From: Scalesia atractyloides | Lineage: Eukaryota > Streptophyta > Magnoliopsida > Asterales > Asteraceae | Direction: 5' to 3' | Assembly (NCBI GenBank): GCA_947069175.1 | Contig: CAMTDV010000018.1 | Location: 40,188,869-40,252,868 of the forward strand | DNA: 64,000 bases | Shown: positions 40,561 through 51,060 of the stretch, one piece after another | Position numbering within the stretch: the stretch's first letter is position 1 | Layout: each line of letters begins with the position of its first letter | Made by a program: the position numbers and the translations under genes | Notes under the pieces: generated by a model | What the model was told of the DNA's origin: nothing | Database searches by the model: none | The model's input: only the letters and a program-made list of their open reading frames with translations

Positions 40561-43530
40561 GTAGAAGCTCCGTGCACATAAGTAAACAATTAGTTTAGAT
40601 GAGATTCCAAAGCAAGGATGGCTTTTGATGGGTTCACAGATTGTCCACTCTCAAATCCAGGAATATGGTCAGTGGTTTGAGTTTGCCTTTGTATCCACTG
40701 TTGTGAACCATTTCTTGTCAGATGTTGGTAACCATGAGGATATCTATTCACTTTGGGCTTTGAAGGTTTTTTGTAACCTTCATAGCTCATAGGAACTTTT
40801 TGATAAACTGGTTGTCCATGTCCTCTTGGATACCTGTTTGCAGGTGGAGCATCTGTCACTTGTACCTCTCTGGGAACAGAGGTTTTGTTCAATGCTTTTG
40901 TGACAGATGTTTCAACTGGTTCAAAGGTCTGCTGAGATTTATTTCTAGTAGAGCTTGAATTTTCTTTCTCAGGAGCTTTTGTTTTGATCTATTTTACCTT
41001 TTGATCATAGGTTTGAAGATAAGCACACTCATGAGTTAGATGATTTGTTTTCCCATAGATAAAGCATTTTGAATAATTTGGATTGCATGTGTTTTGTTTA
41101 TGTCATATACTTTTAAAAGAAAACAGTTTTATGTTACATGATTTCTTTTGTTGCAAAATTCACAAAACATATGTTTGATCTTTTCCCTTTTCTTTTTATC
41201 AGATTTCTTCTCAACAGATGTTGTAACCTCTGCTGGAAGATCTTTGATGGGAATGATTCTGGCCTTTGGTGCCTTGACACCTTCAATGGCTGAGAAGTCC
41301 ATTGGCTTGAAATTTTCAAGGATATCAAATTCATCTGACCATGTGGGTTTGAATTGGTATTTCTCAATTTCTTTAAAAGTTTAAGACCCTTTATGTTTTT
41401 AAGAGAAATCTTGTTACCATTTTTATCAGTGATTTTTATCTCATTTCCAGCCAAATTTATTGGAACTACTTCAACCTTTCCAGAATCAATTTTTGTAACA
41501 TTTTCTTTGGCTTATTCTTCAGTTTCAAAACCAATGCCAAATTTTATGTTACTCATGATCTGTTTTTCTAGCATAATTTCAAAACCTTTTGAAGATTCTA
41601 CCCATTTTTCACATGTGATCTGGGTATCCTCTAACTCTTTTTGTCAAACTTGGTATTTATCTACCATAGTTTGGAGTTGGTCCTTGGTTATGCTAGCTTC
41701 ATGCTTTAGGCTACTTATCTCAGAATCTTTTGAAACCAATTTTGATTTTAACTCTTTGATAAGTTTTTCAAAATTAAGTTCATTTTCTATCATTTTGTTC
41801 CTAAGGTTTTCATTCACATGTTTAATGTTAGAAAAAGCTATTATACATTTTTCTGAACAGAGATCCTTTAGGATGTGAGGTGATACCTTAGAAGCAGCCA
41901 TAAGAGCACAATCACAATCATCTTCACCATCCTTTAAATCCCATGGATCAGATAGAGAGTTCTTTTCTTCTTCAACAGTGTTTTGTGTAATCACTGGTGT
42001 AACCATTGCTTCATCACAATTTTGACTTTCATAAGACTTAGACACTTGTTCCATAGACTCATCACCTTCAACAATTATTTCTAAGGCCATTAAACAAAAA
42101 ATTTCATGTTCTAAATCATTTTTGGCCATAAGAGCAAAGTTTTCATCAGTTAATTCCTCAGGCAAACTACTCCAATCCACAAAGCCTTGTGTGAAAAAGC
42201 TTTGCTGGTTGACCTCTGCCGGAGCAGTGGTTTGAGTAGTTTGGGTGATTTGTGGTGCTTGTTGCACATGCACTTGAGGTGGTGATGTTTGGACATACTA
42301 AATTTGTGGAACAGTGGTTTGGACATAGTGCATAGGAACAGTGGCAACAGGGTGTGCATAATGAGCAGTGTTTTGCACTTGATGGACAGGGGTATATTGG
42401 GAATATTGGGCAGTGCTTTGTGTGTGCTAAGGGTTAGGGCCAGGCTGTGTTACAATAGGTCTTGAAGCTTGAGATCTACACTCTCTGGCAAAGTGTCCTA
42501 GCCTGTTACATTTATAGCACTTGATTTTAGATTTGTCTAACCCAACCTTTGACCCCCCATGCAACCTTGGATATTTTCTACTAGTTCTTTTGTAAAACCT
42601 GCTTGCTCTCACACTTAGCAAAGCAACTTGATTTAAAATTTCCATTTCTTCTAAGTCATTTGGATCAAAGTTCATTTAACTCAAAAGAGAGATTATCAGA
42701 GGTGTGGCATTCCACATTAGCAGTAAAAGCATAGTTAGGAGGATGAGAATCAGAGTTAAAGTTTCCTCCAGAGGTTATATCAATAAAATGATCATAACCC
42801 TGATTCTTTCCATTGGCAGAACCCTCTTCATGACTATAAAGAGCAGTGTTACCCAAGGTATAGTCGTCTGTTACTTTCTCTGACTCTTGCAACTTCTTTT
42901 TCTAGTTCAACTCTCTCTCATAAGTGAGGAGTCGACCATGAAGTTGTGTGAGTGTCATTTCTTTAAACCCAACAGATGTTCGAGTAACGTAAGCTACACT
43001 CTCCCATTTTTCTGGTAACGATCTTAAGAAACGACTATTGACAGTCGAATTAGGAAATTCCATGTTAACCAGTTTCAATTCACTGATGAGATAGCAAAAA
43101 CGTTCAAACTGTTGTGTTAACGACTCACCCTTTATGCGACAAATCGATTCATACTGTTGATTCAGAATTTCTCTATTGGTTTCGATCACTTCTTCAGTAC
43201 CATCTAATTGCTCTATTAGTGCGTCCCATAACTCCTTTGCACTGTTGCAGTGGAGCAGACCAGCACAGATTTCATTAGGTAAGGCAAATGCAACAATGCT
43301 AAATGCCTTAGCATCCAATTCTATTTTCTGGAAATCCCGCTCGGAGTAATTTTTAGGATTTTTTGGCACTTGAGTATTGGGATCCTCTATACTGGGAACC
43401 ATAGGAATATGTGGTCCATACACAACGGATCGCCAACAACCAGTATTCTGCTGAGCTAAAATGTGACCCATCCGACTCTGCCATTTGAAATATTCATTTC
43501 ATTTTAGCATCGATGGTTTAAACATAGATC
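40561..43530 (-). pseudogene. S5 gag
   Basis: Minus-strand gag. The N-terminal copia capsid-type domain is at 42902-43471 (ELDAKAFSIVAFALPNEICAGL, SAKELWDALIEQLDGTEE, QFERFCYLISELK, FLRSLPEKWESV), with a likely start further right near 43560. Then come an acidic linker (42665-42892), a basic segment, an intact CCHC knuckle CYKCNRLGHFAREC (about 42480-42520), Gln/Thr/Val-rich low complexity with FALMAKNDLEHE, a coiled coil (ELNFEKLIKELKSKLVSKDSE, 41650-41780), and a basic C-terminal region to 40590. Stops and frameshifts lie near 41650, 41400 and 40990. Confidence 0.8.
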
Positions 43531-43702
43531 CAATGTTGGATTCTTGTGTGTTTTGAGATATTTCTGCTTCTTTACAACAGATTTGTGGTTTAAAAAATTT
43601 GAACGTAATAAAACTCTGTTTTCAAGTAAAACTATCAAATTAATTAGCAGTGAGAGCTGATCTTTCAAATCAAATTGATGTTAATCAAATTTTGATTAAC
43701 CA

Positions 43703-44363
43703 ATGCTCTAATACCAATTGTTAGGATCTGAGTTTGATTAACTTGTAGTTTTTGTTTCAAAAATGGAAATATGATTGAAATTGAAAGTAAATGCAGCAGA
43801 ATAGAATGGAAAACTTTTACTACAAGTAAAGGTCGTTTGTTTTCATCATCATCATGCTTTCGAGTCTGTAAACTTTGCAATTGATTCACAAACTCACCCT
43901 CAGCCTATTGCAACACAGTTTGATAGTACAGAAATGGAAAAAGATGATTGGTGTAAAGATCTTTTTAAGAAGACGAATTTCACTGTTACATCGACTTAGC
44001 TATTTATACTAACTATCTAACATATGAGCATCTTTTTACGACGTCACGATTGATAGTGACATTTAACAATAAACTAACAAACTCAAAACACTGAAGCCTA
44101 ACATCTGATAATGCAAATGCACTGTTACATTGAATTTAAAACTAATAAACTAAAAAACTGAAACTCTGATGACCAAGCTCTGCTTCTTTTCTTCTGTCAG
44201 ACCTTTGATAATTTGTCTTAGCAGATGATGCGTAGGTAACAAACTTTAGGAAGACAGAGTTTAGGTAATCAGAGGATCTAAACTCTAATAGATGGACTAA
44301 ACCGCGGATAGAGTATTTTGGCTTTATATCATTTGTTCCTTTGTAAAAGGTTCAATCCCAACA
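43703..44363 (-). repeat. S5 primer site and 5' LTR (645 bp)
   Basis: On the minus strand TTGGTATTAGAGC (about 43705-43717) is a one-base-off Met-tRNA primer site next to the LTR (43719-44363, TGTTAGGATC...AATCCCAACA). The following GTGTC (44364-44368) repeats 17078-17082, the target-site duplication. Confidence 0.9.
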
Positions 44364-44980
44364 GTGTCCATGTCAATAGCCAACCCAAAGGTAAAAGGGT
44401 TGGTTTGGGTAAATGCAAAAGTTCACAGACTGATAAGGCAAAAAGCAAAGGAAAAGTATCTAAGAAAAGTTCAGAGACTTATAAGGCAAATCACAAAGAA
44501 GAAGGATCTAAGGAAAAAGAAGTGGACATAAATGTTGCTGGGAGAGCCAAAATGACAAATCCTCATTAAAATCAATCTCCTTGGGTAATCTAGTCTCAAA
44601 GGTGAAAGATTCGGAAACCTGGTTGGTCAACACTTTAATCACCAACCATACTTGCATTCAATCCAAAAACAATTTATGCATGTACATCTGCTTCCTTTCA
44701 CAAGAAATGTTAGATCATGTTAAAGAAAATCAGAAGATTCCAGCGAGAGCTATTCAGGAGCAGTTTCAAAGAAAATATGAAGATGGGATTTCAAGAATGA
44801 AGGTATACATAACTAAAGTCGTAGCTAAAAAACATGTTGAAGGGGACTACAAAGAACAATATGCTTTGCTTAGGGATTATTCCAATTTAAGGAAAATGTA
44901 CCAAATGTGGGGAGAAGGGGCACAATATCAGGACATGCAAGGGTAAGAAGAGTGGAGCAGGTGCAAAAGCTTAGTTCGTT
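44364..44980 (+). pseudogene. MULE transposase, continuation after S5
   Basis: Resumes the frame broken at 17082. A Lys-rich segment KVKGLVW-like with duplicated 'aaggcaaa..caaag' phrases (44400-44510) is followed by the hallmark ETWLVNTLITNHTCIQSKN (44610-44670), then SQEMLDHVKENQKIPARAIQ, QFQRKYEDGISRMKVY and VVAKKHVEGDYKEQYALLRDY (44700-44885). The catalytic DDE core that normally follows is missing: after RDYSNLRKM the sequence goes to a short Lys/Gly tail and stop (44944), then apparent 3' noncoding sequence. The gene therefore had an internal deletion of most of its transposase core. Confidence 0.78.
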
Positions 44981-45340
44981 GTTGGTTGGGTGTTTGGTTT
45001 ATGTATATTATCTATTTTAAAATAACTTGGTTGTCTTTTGGTATTTAACAAACTTGCTTCTGTATATTACTTTTGGTAGTTTGGAACCTATCTAAACAAC
45101 TTATCTACTGTATTTTGGCTATCAGATGTTATTAAGCTATGATGTTTATATGTGTTTTTTGATTCAGTTGATATTTTGAGATGTATATGATTTAGTGCAG
45201 GTTTAGGAGTTGATATTTTGAGTTGTTTATGCATGGTTTAGTGTAGGTTTAGGAGTGGTATTTTGAGCTGTTTATGCATGGTTTAGTGCAGGTTTAGGTT
45301 TAGTGTAGGATGGTGTAGTGCATTTTGTGTAGACTCTTAT
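44981..45340 (+). repeat. Noncoding stretch with a short tandem repeat
   Basis: No gene seen. About 45190-45300 contains two and a half copies of a ~55-bp unit built on 'ggtttaggagt..atattttgag..gtttatgcatggtttagtg'. It is probably the 3' untranslated or subterminal part of the MULE. Confidence 0.5.
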
Positions 45341-45650
45341 TTTGGCTAAATAACAATGGGTCAAAAATGAATTGGTCAAACATGCCATTGTGTGCATATT
45401 CTTGTTTTACCCAAAAGTGAATGGGTCACAAAAACCATGTAGTGCAGGGCCTTCTTTTGTACAAATATGAATGGGTCAAACAAACAATTTTGTGCATGTC
45501 CTTTTTTTGGCCAAATATGAATGGGTCAAATAAGTAACTATTGTGTATATAGTTGTTTTGGCCAAAAATGAAAGGGTCAAATAAGGCATTTGTGCATACT
45601 CTTGTCTTGGCCAAATATGAATGGGTCAAACAAACCATTCACTGCACTAT
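45341..45650 (+). repeat. Minisatellite, five ~60-bp units
   Basis: Units are centred on TTGGCCAAATATGAATGGGT followed by CAAA..AA and a variable 'ttgtgcatactcttg' part, starting near 45360, 45410, 45467, 45518 and 45607, with unit length about 50-60 bp. The minus strand stays open by chance and would give repeating DPFIFGQ-like peptides; I do not regard this as coding. Subterminal tandem repeats are common in MULEs, so this may mark the element's flank. Confidence 0.6.
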
Positions 45651-45889
45651 GTTTGTACCATTTTAAAACTTTGCCTTATTTAGGGTAGAGACCATATTAG
45701 GACATCCATTACAACATGCTTACGATACATCTTCAATTCACAATACATAAATTAATGTTAAATTTATCTTATATTACACCAATACCAAAAACTGTGCATA
45801 TTTGTACTGCAACCATTAGTCGTTACAACCTACAACCATCAATGTCTTCAGCCAACAACCATCACCACTTACAAAACATTAAAACCAAC

Positions 45890-46223
45890 ATAAACCCTAT
45901 CCAACTACAAAGCAACATTTTCTTCCATTTCCTAGTATTATCTTCACTCTTCTTGGGCTTGTCTTCGAGAAATCTATTGGGAGCTTAAGTTCCTTTGATT
46001 TTATCTTCAAGAAATTTGTTATAAGCTTCAAGTTTGTTCCTTACCCTAAGCAAACCTGGGAATATGTCCATGCATCTTTAACATTTCGTACGATTATACT
46101 ACCAATGAATCCACAGTTTGCACCTTGGTCTGGACATGCATAAAATTTCTTACCTGGGTTGTTGTCGGTCCAAGATGTGAGAATTATTGCCTCTTTCCCA
46201 CAACGGCACAACACCATCTTCAA
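45890..46223 (-). pseudogene. GRF zinc-finger protein fragment, copy 1
   Basis: From ATG at 46223 the minus strand reads MKMVLCRCGKEAIILTSWTD, NPGKKFYACPDQGANCGFIG: the GRF-type zinc finger (C-x-C ... NPG-x-x-FY-x-CP ... C-x-F), a DNA/RNA-binding fold. A one-base loss after GFIG shifts the frame so the W-Y-D end is lost. In the other frame the usual tail continues as LLRVRNKLEAYNKFLEDK, then a basic-hydrophobic end (LLCSWIGFMLVL) suggestive of a C-terminal membrane anchor as in small plant GRF proteins. It is degenerate. It could be a host gene relic or MULE cargo. Confidence 0.68.
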
Positions 46224-46518
46224 TTGGGAGTCAGTTGCAAAGAACTAGGGTTTGAGTGGGATGTCTGATTACAATTGAGGGAATTTTTATAAACTACGGT
46301 TGGTTTATTAAATATTGAGGGAAATGATCAGGGAAAGATATTAAATGATATATCTACCCTCACGTTACCTGCACATGGTCACATTTAACTGAAAAAACAA
46401 ACTGGGTTTAGCCTAAAGGACAACACGTGCTTGATTTTAAAACATAAAGTACAAAACTGACCAAGTTGAAACATAAAGGACACCACCTAAAAAAATGGTA
46501 TAAAGATAAAGTACAAAA

Positions 46519-46908
46519 CCAACACAAACTCTATCCAACTACAAGCAACATTTTCTTCCATTTCCTAGTATTATCTTCACTCTTCTTGGGCTTGTCTTCG
46601 AGAAATCTATTGGCAGCTTAAGTTTCTTTGATTTTGTCTTCAAGAAATCTGTTATCAGCTTCAAGTTTGTTCCTTACCCTAAGCAAACCTGGGAATATGT
46701 CCATGCATCTTTAACATTTCGTACGATCATACCAACCAATGAATCCACAGTTCGCACCTTGGTCTGGACATGCATAAAATATCTGACCTGGATTGTTGTC
46801 GGTCCAAGATGTGAGAATTATTGCCTCTTTCCCACAACGGCACAACACCATCTTCAATTGGGAGGGAGTTGCAAAGAAATAGGGTTTGAGTGGGGTGTCT
46901 GATTTCAA
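46519..46908 (-). pseudogene. GRF zinc-finger protein fragment, copy 2
   Basis: Same domain as copy 1 but with the finger intact to its end: CRCGKEAIILTSWTD, NPGQIFYACPDQ, CGFIGWYDRTKC and then a TAA. After the stop the frame continues as a FPGLLRVRNKLEA-like coiled tail and FLEDKIKET. An ATG at 46908 gives an N-terminal MKSDTPLKPYFFATPSQLK extension. Because it retains GWYD, copy 2 is closer to the ancestral sequence; the stop right after it makes the protein a bare finger. Confidence 0.68.
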
Positions 46909-47152
46909 TTGGGGGAATTTTGATAAACTAGGGTTGGTTTATTAAATATTGAGGGAAATGATCAGGGAAAGATATTAAATGACATATCAACCCTCACGTA
47001 ACCTGCACATGGTCACATTTAACTGAAAAAACAAACTGGGTTTAGCCTAAAGGACAACACGTGCTAGATTATAAAACATAAAGTACAAAACTCATCAACT
47101 TGGAACATAAAGGACACCACCTGAAAAAATGGTATAAATATAAAGGACAATT

Positions 47153-47827
47153 CTTGATATTCACTCTATTCTAAACCATATTTGATTTCTTTTAAATAAT
47201 ATGTTAATGTATACATATTATTTACGTTTATAAACGTTTTTAACGAGTTGACGTTGCCTGCCTGTTGCAATGGGATGTTGATTATTAATATTTTAGCATC
47301 ACTATGTTAGATGCGATGATTCATAAGTTTAATACATCACTAACAAAGATGCCTTTTCATTTATGAACCAGTGTGATTTTTTATGAGAACCAACATATAC
47401 TTTATTTTTTATGATGCTTGGTATCAAATTAATATGTCGCATGAACCGACAGGATGGTTCGCATGGTGGGTACCTGTTCAAAATAAATTGTAGTGTCATG
47501 ACTTTTTGCAAGGGGTATAATGGTTCGGGTGGATGCAAAAAATCTATAAATACCTAATACATTTCCCCACGCAATACGACAGAGATACGTGTTCGTTTTC
47601 AATAATGTTATAAAATTGTAAATTATATTAAGTTACTTATCCAAAAAGAATAGCATATTTTATTAAAAGTTTGGATATAGCTAGTTAGGTTATATTAGAA
47701 TTAAAATATATAAATAAAATTTGCATTAAAGTCTTTAATAATTAATTAAACAATTAGACTTTTTCCTATTTGATTAAGATAACTATCAACAACATATATC
47801 TAAAATGTTGATACACACAATAAAACC
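47153..47827. other. Unassigned AT-rich spacer
   Basis: I see no supported gene. A TATA-like CTATAAATACC lies at 47544-47554 and a short open minus-strand frame at 47329-47538 has no recognisable domain. It ends at the G2 LTR; the five bases before that LTR are AAACC. Confidence 0.4.
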
Positions 47828-48734
47828 TGTTATGTGTGGAATTTCCAGCTTATATCCTGAAGGCATATCCTGATATTATATGCTTAATACTGCGTCCAGG
47901 ATACTGAACCCGGATATTGGTAAAATCCTGCGGGGGTATCCTACTCGCTACTAATGATTTTCTTTGGTTGCAAGGTACCAACGTTAAAGGACTTGGTCTA
48001 CCTGAAGATTCGCTCAAGGTGGTTAAAAATGGACGTTGATGGCGGAAGAATGGGTCTTGTAACGGTCAGAATAAAATAAAGGCATATTCTGCGAGAATTT
48101 CAGATGTTGGTCAATGCTATTAATGTTGTGATGGTTATGTGAGCTGAAGACCCGGGTTTATAGTTAATATGCACGTGGAAAACAAGTTGAAACATTCCCC
48201 CAACTTCAGAAGGGAATATTCCCAGCATCCCAGGAATATAGGATGGTTAGTTATTTCTTGTAACTATAAAAAGGGAATGCCAGATCATAGGAAGGACACT
48301 TGAACTCACTTCATTTCGAGCTCTCTCTAACTCACACACATTTCTCTCTTGCAATCACACATTCACACTCACAACTAGCAATCATTGTAACACTTAGTAG
48401 CGATCTGGGCATTATCCTGCACTGTATCCAGGTTATGCAAGCAATGAGAAGAGCAACACAGCCAATGATTGTCAGATCTCGAGGTTTTATGCCGGTGATC
48501 TAGATTGATCATGGGCTTTCCTCGTACATCCTGTGTCAATTTCTACTTTTATCGCAGTTACTTGTTATTTTGATATAGTTCATTATCCTGAGACTATATC
48601 CTGAAACTGTTTTCATAATCAACCAACTTAGCATATTCTTACAAATCACGATAGCACGCTACCTCACATACTATGTTTGATCACTTAATTGCTTTGGTAA
48701 TTTTTTACCAAAACAATTTGGTGCCCACCGTGGG
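47828..48734 (+). repeat. G2 5' LTR (888 bp) and primer site
   Basis: LTR 47828-48715. It is unusually rich in TATCCTG/CAGGATA words (for example near 47852, 47865, 47898, 47939, 48413 and 48589). A TATA-like region CTATAAAAAGG is at about 48264-48274 and is followed by the probable transcript start region. The primer site TTTGGTGCCCACCGTGGGG spans 48717-48735. Confidence 0.8.
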
Positions 48735-48819
48735 GTAAGTGGTGCTATTTTTAATCAAAACTTTGCTAAACACACTAGTCGGTTCTTTATTCTCTAATCT
48801 TTTTGCAAGATTATTTTTT

Positions 48820-50160
48820 ATGGCTTCTCAGTCATGTTTGAGCTCCTCTTCGATGCCCACATTAGCCTCTACTAAAGCTGGCTCATTGCCTCTTCCACCT
48901 CCACCAGTTCAGACTTCCCAAAGGATTAATGAAAGCCAAATAGCCCGAGACACTACTACTGCTCAAAATGCATCCAGATCTGGAGTTTTTGGAAGACCTC
49001 CGATTTTTGCTTCCAATGATGAAATCTTATCTGTGTTTAATAATATATACAGGATCAAATGAAGAAACAACAGGAAACTAACAAGCTCATGATGAAGGAG
49101 ATACAACTCGTGAAGTCCAACTCTAAGAGACCTGCTGAGGATATTGTTACCCCTTTGCAGCCAAGAATGTTTAACTTCAGTTCGGCAGCATATGCTGAGG
49201 ATAATCAGGGCAACGTCGTACCAAGTCACTCCCAGAGCAATATTCCAGAAATCCCCTTATCGGCCAGGATATCGACTGTCAGGGATCTAGGATATGCTCC
49301 AGGATATGGCCACAATCGCCAAGCTGGTAACTTGTCCATTAATACTAATATACCGACTGCTAACAACCTCGAATCTTCGTAGGATATAAGTGCAACATTG
49401 GCGTTATCTAGGAACTCCAGAAATTAAAGGATATGATGTCAAGTATGCCTGGGGTAGTGCACCGGAAGTATCCCAGGATAGTCACAACATATCCCACTTG
49501 CTCGCCATATTTGTGATGCTGAAATTCCCAAGAGATTCCAAACTCCCAGCATGAAGTTTTATGATGGCACGACGGATCCTGAAGAACATATTGCTTAGTA
49601 TAGGGAGAGGATGGAAGTAAATCATATCCCACCAGATCTTAAGGAAGCATGCCTATGCAAAGGCTTTGGTCCCACCTTAACAGGATCATCCTTGAAATGG
49701 CTTTTAAACGTTCCACCTTATTCGATTACATGATTTGCTCATTTGGTTAATCTGTTTAACATTCATTTTTCTTGCAGTAGAAGCTTTGAAAAACAAACAA
49801 GTGACCTTTACAGGATAACACAAGGCCCTCAAGAATCCTTAAGGGATTACGTAAACAAGTTAAGCAGGGAATCCTTGGATATCCCACACCTTGATGTTTC
49901 CACAGCTGTGCAGGCATTCAAGTTGGAATTACAGAAGGCTTCCCAATTTTATCAGGATCTTGTGATGAACCCTTGCAGGAACCTGGACGAAGCTCGGAAT
50001 AGGGCTCTAAGATATATTAGGCTTGAAGATGACAAGAAAATGCAAAGAGGATGAATGCATCCTCAACATATGAATAACCGAATAGGAAGTCGGAATCCTC
50101 ATATAAACCATACCGCTCAAGCCATATGCTAAAAATGATAACAAAAGAGTGAATGCTGTT
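48820..50160 (+). pseudogene. G2 gag
   Basis: Start ATG at 48820 (MASQSCLSSSSMPTLASTKAG), Pro-rich N-terminus, frameshift near 49060, then a second segment to 49382. The retrotransposon-gag domain follows at about 49540-50050: MKFYDGTTDPEEHI, GSSLKWLLNVPPYSI, LYRITQGPQESLRDYVNKLS and DIPHLDVSTAVQAFKLEL. Stops occur at about 49380, 49596 and 49733. Gag of this type forms the particle. No zinc knuckle is evident downstream before the protease. Confidence 0.8.
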
Positions 50161-51060
50161 GAGGATGAATATGTTGAAGAATATCCTGAATGGTCATAAT
50201 ATTGTTTTTTAGTAAATATCCCAATATCCCTGAACTAATATATGCTATGCAGGGACTAGGGGACAAAGCAAGGTGGCCAAGAAAGAACCAGCAAAAGGGT
50301 GATTGGAAGGATATAAGCTACTTGCTGAGCAAAGGCTACTTAAAAGACCTTTTTGGCAGAAAGAAGAATAAGGGTCAGGATACTGAGAAGGATCCTGAAC
50401 GAGCAAAATATCCTCCTCTAGACGCCAAGATAATCAATTTCATATCCGGAGGATCCGATATATGCGAAACCTCATACTCTGCCGCTAAGAGGCATGCCAA
50501 AGAGGCTAAGGCAGAAAGGGGAGACAAGCCAACAAGGATGACACCGCTTACAACTGACAAAGTGATAACATTCGATAATGATGACCGAGATAGCATTCAG
50601 GATCCTCATCATGATGGTCTGGTGATTACTTTATATATTGCTAATCATTTTGTACGCAGGATACTGGTAGACAACGGGAGCTCGGTCAACATCATCCAGT
50701 TGGAAACCCTGAAGAGAATGAACATTCCAAAAATGGAGATTACCTCGAAATCCACTGTGCTGGTATATGATTCAGTGGAGAAGCAAAGAACACCGTCGGA
50801 GAGATAAAGTTGCCTGTATATGTTGAATGAATGAATTCAATGCAACGTTTTTGTGTCATGGATTGTTATCCTGCTATAATATTATATTATGCAGGCCATG
50901 GAATCATCATATGAAGGTTGTACCTTCCACCTATCATCATTGTATCAAGATCCCTACTCCTTGGGGCGTAGTCAAGGTGGAAAGCGATCAACAGGAGGTG
51001 AAGGAATGTTATTCCTCTTCGATGAAGGCCTCAACAAGATCTAAAGCATGATAGCAATTA
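50161..51060 (+). pseudogene. G2 protease and linker
   Basis: Contains a charged linker (DWKDISYLLSKGYLKDLFGR, then INFISGGSDICETSYSAAKR) and the aspartic protease ILVDNGSSVNIIQLETLKRM at about 50660-50720, with a D-N-G-S active site acceptable for Tat elements. Frame breaks lie near 50800 and 50880. The downstream piece 50827-51051 reads like the rest of the protease domain with an ATFLCHGLLSC-like segment in another frame. Confidence 0.78.

Larger units (their letters stand above)
17083..44363 (-). mobile_element. Copia element S5 (full span with nested S3 and S4)
   Basis: Two LTRs in the same orientation (17083-17725 and 43719-44363, about 94% alike by eye) are flanked by the perfect 5-bp target duplication GTGTC at 17078-17082 and 44364-44368. 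This defines one minus-strand insertion into the MULE gene. Its own sequence comprises 37661-43718 (primer site, gag, pol down to RNase H) and 17726-19271 (third-ORF tail). The middle is element S3. The end of S5 RNase H and the start of its third ORF are missing at the S3 left edge, so a deletion accompanied or followed the S3 insertion. Confidence 0.9.
45885..47152. repeat. Tandem duplication of a ~634-bp block
   Basis: 45885-46518 and 46519-47152 are direct repeats, both running from 'aaccaacataaac..ctatccaactaca' to 'aaaatggtataaa'. They differ by scattered substitutions and small indels. Each copy carries one GRF zinc-finger fragment on the minus strand plus about 280 bp of noncoding sequence. 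Confidence 0.8.

Noticed and set aside
45426..45638. Minus-strand frame with repeated DPFIFGQ-like peptides
   Set aside because: It is a by-product of the minisatellite period; unit lengths vary and are not multiples of three throughout.
47329..47538. Minus-strand 69-codon frame in the spacer before G2
   Set aside because: No domain, no supporting neighbours; compatible with a chance open frame in AT-rich DNA.
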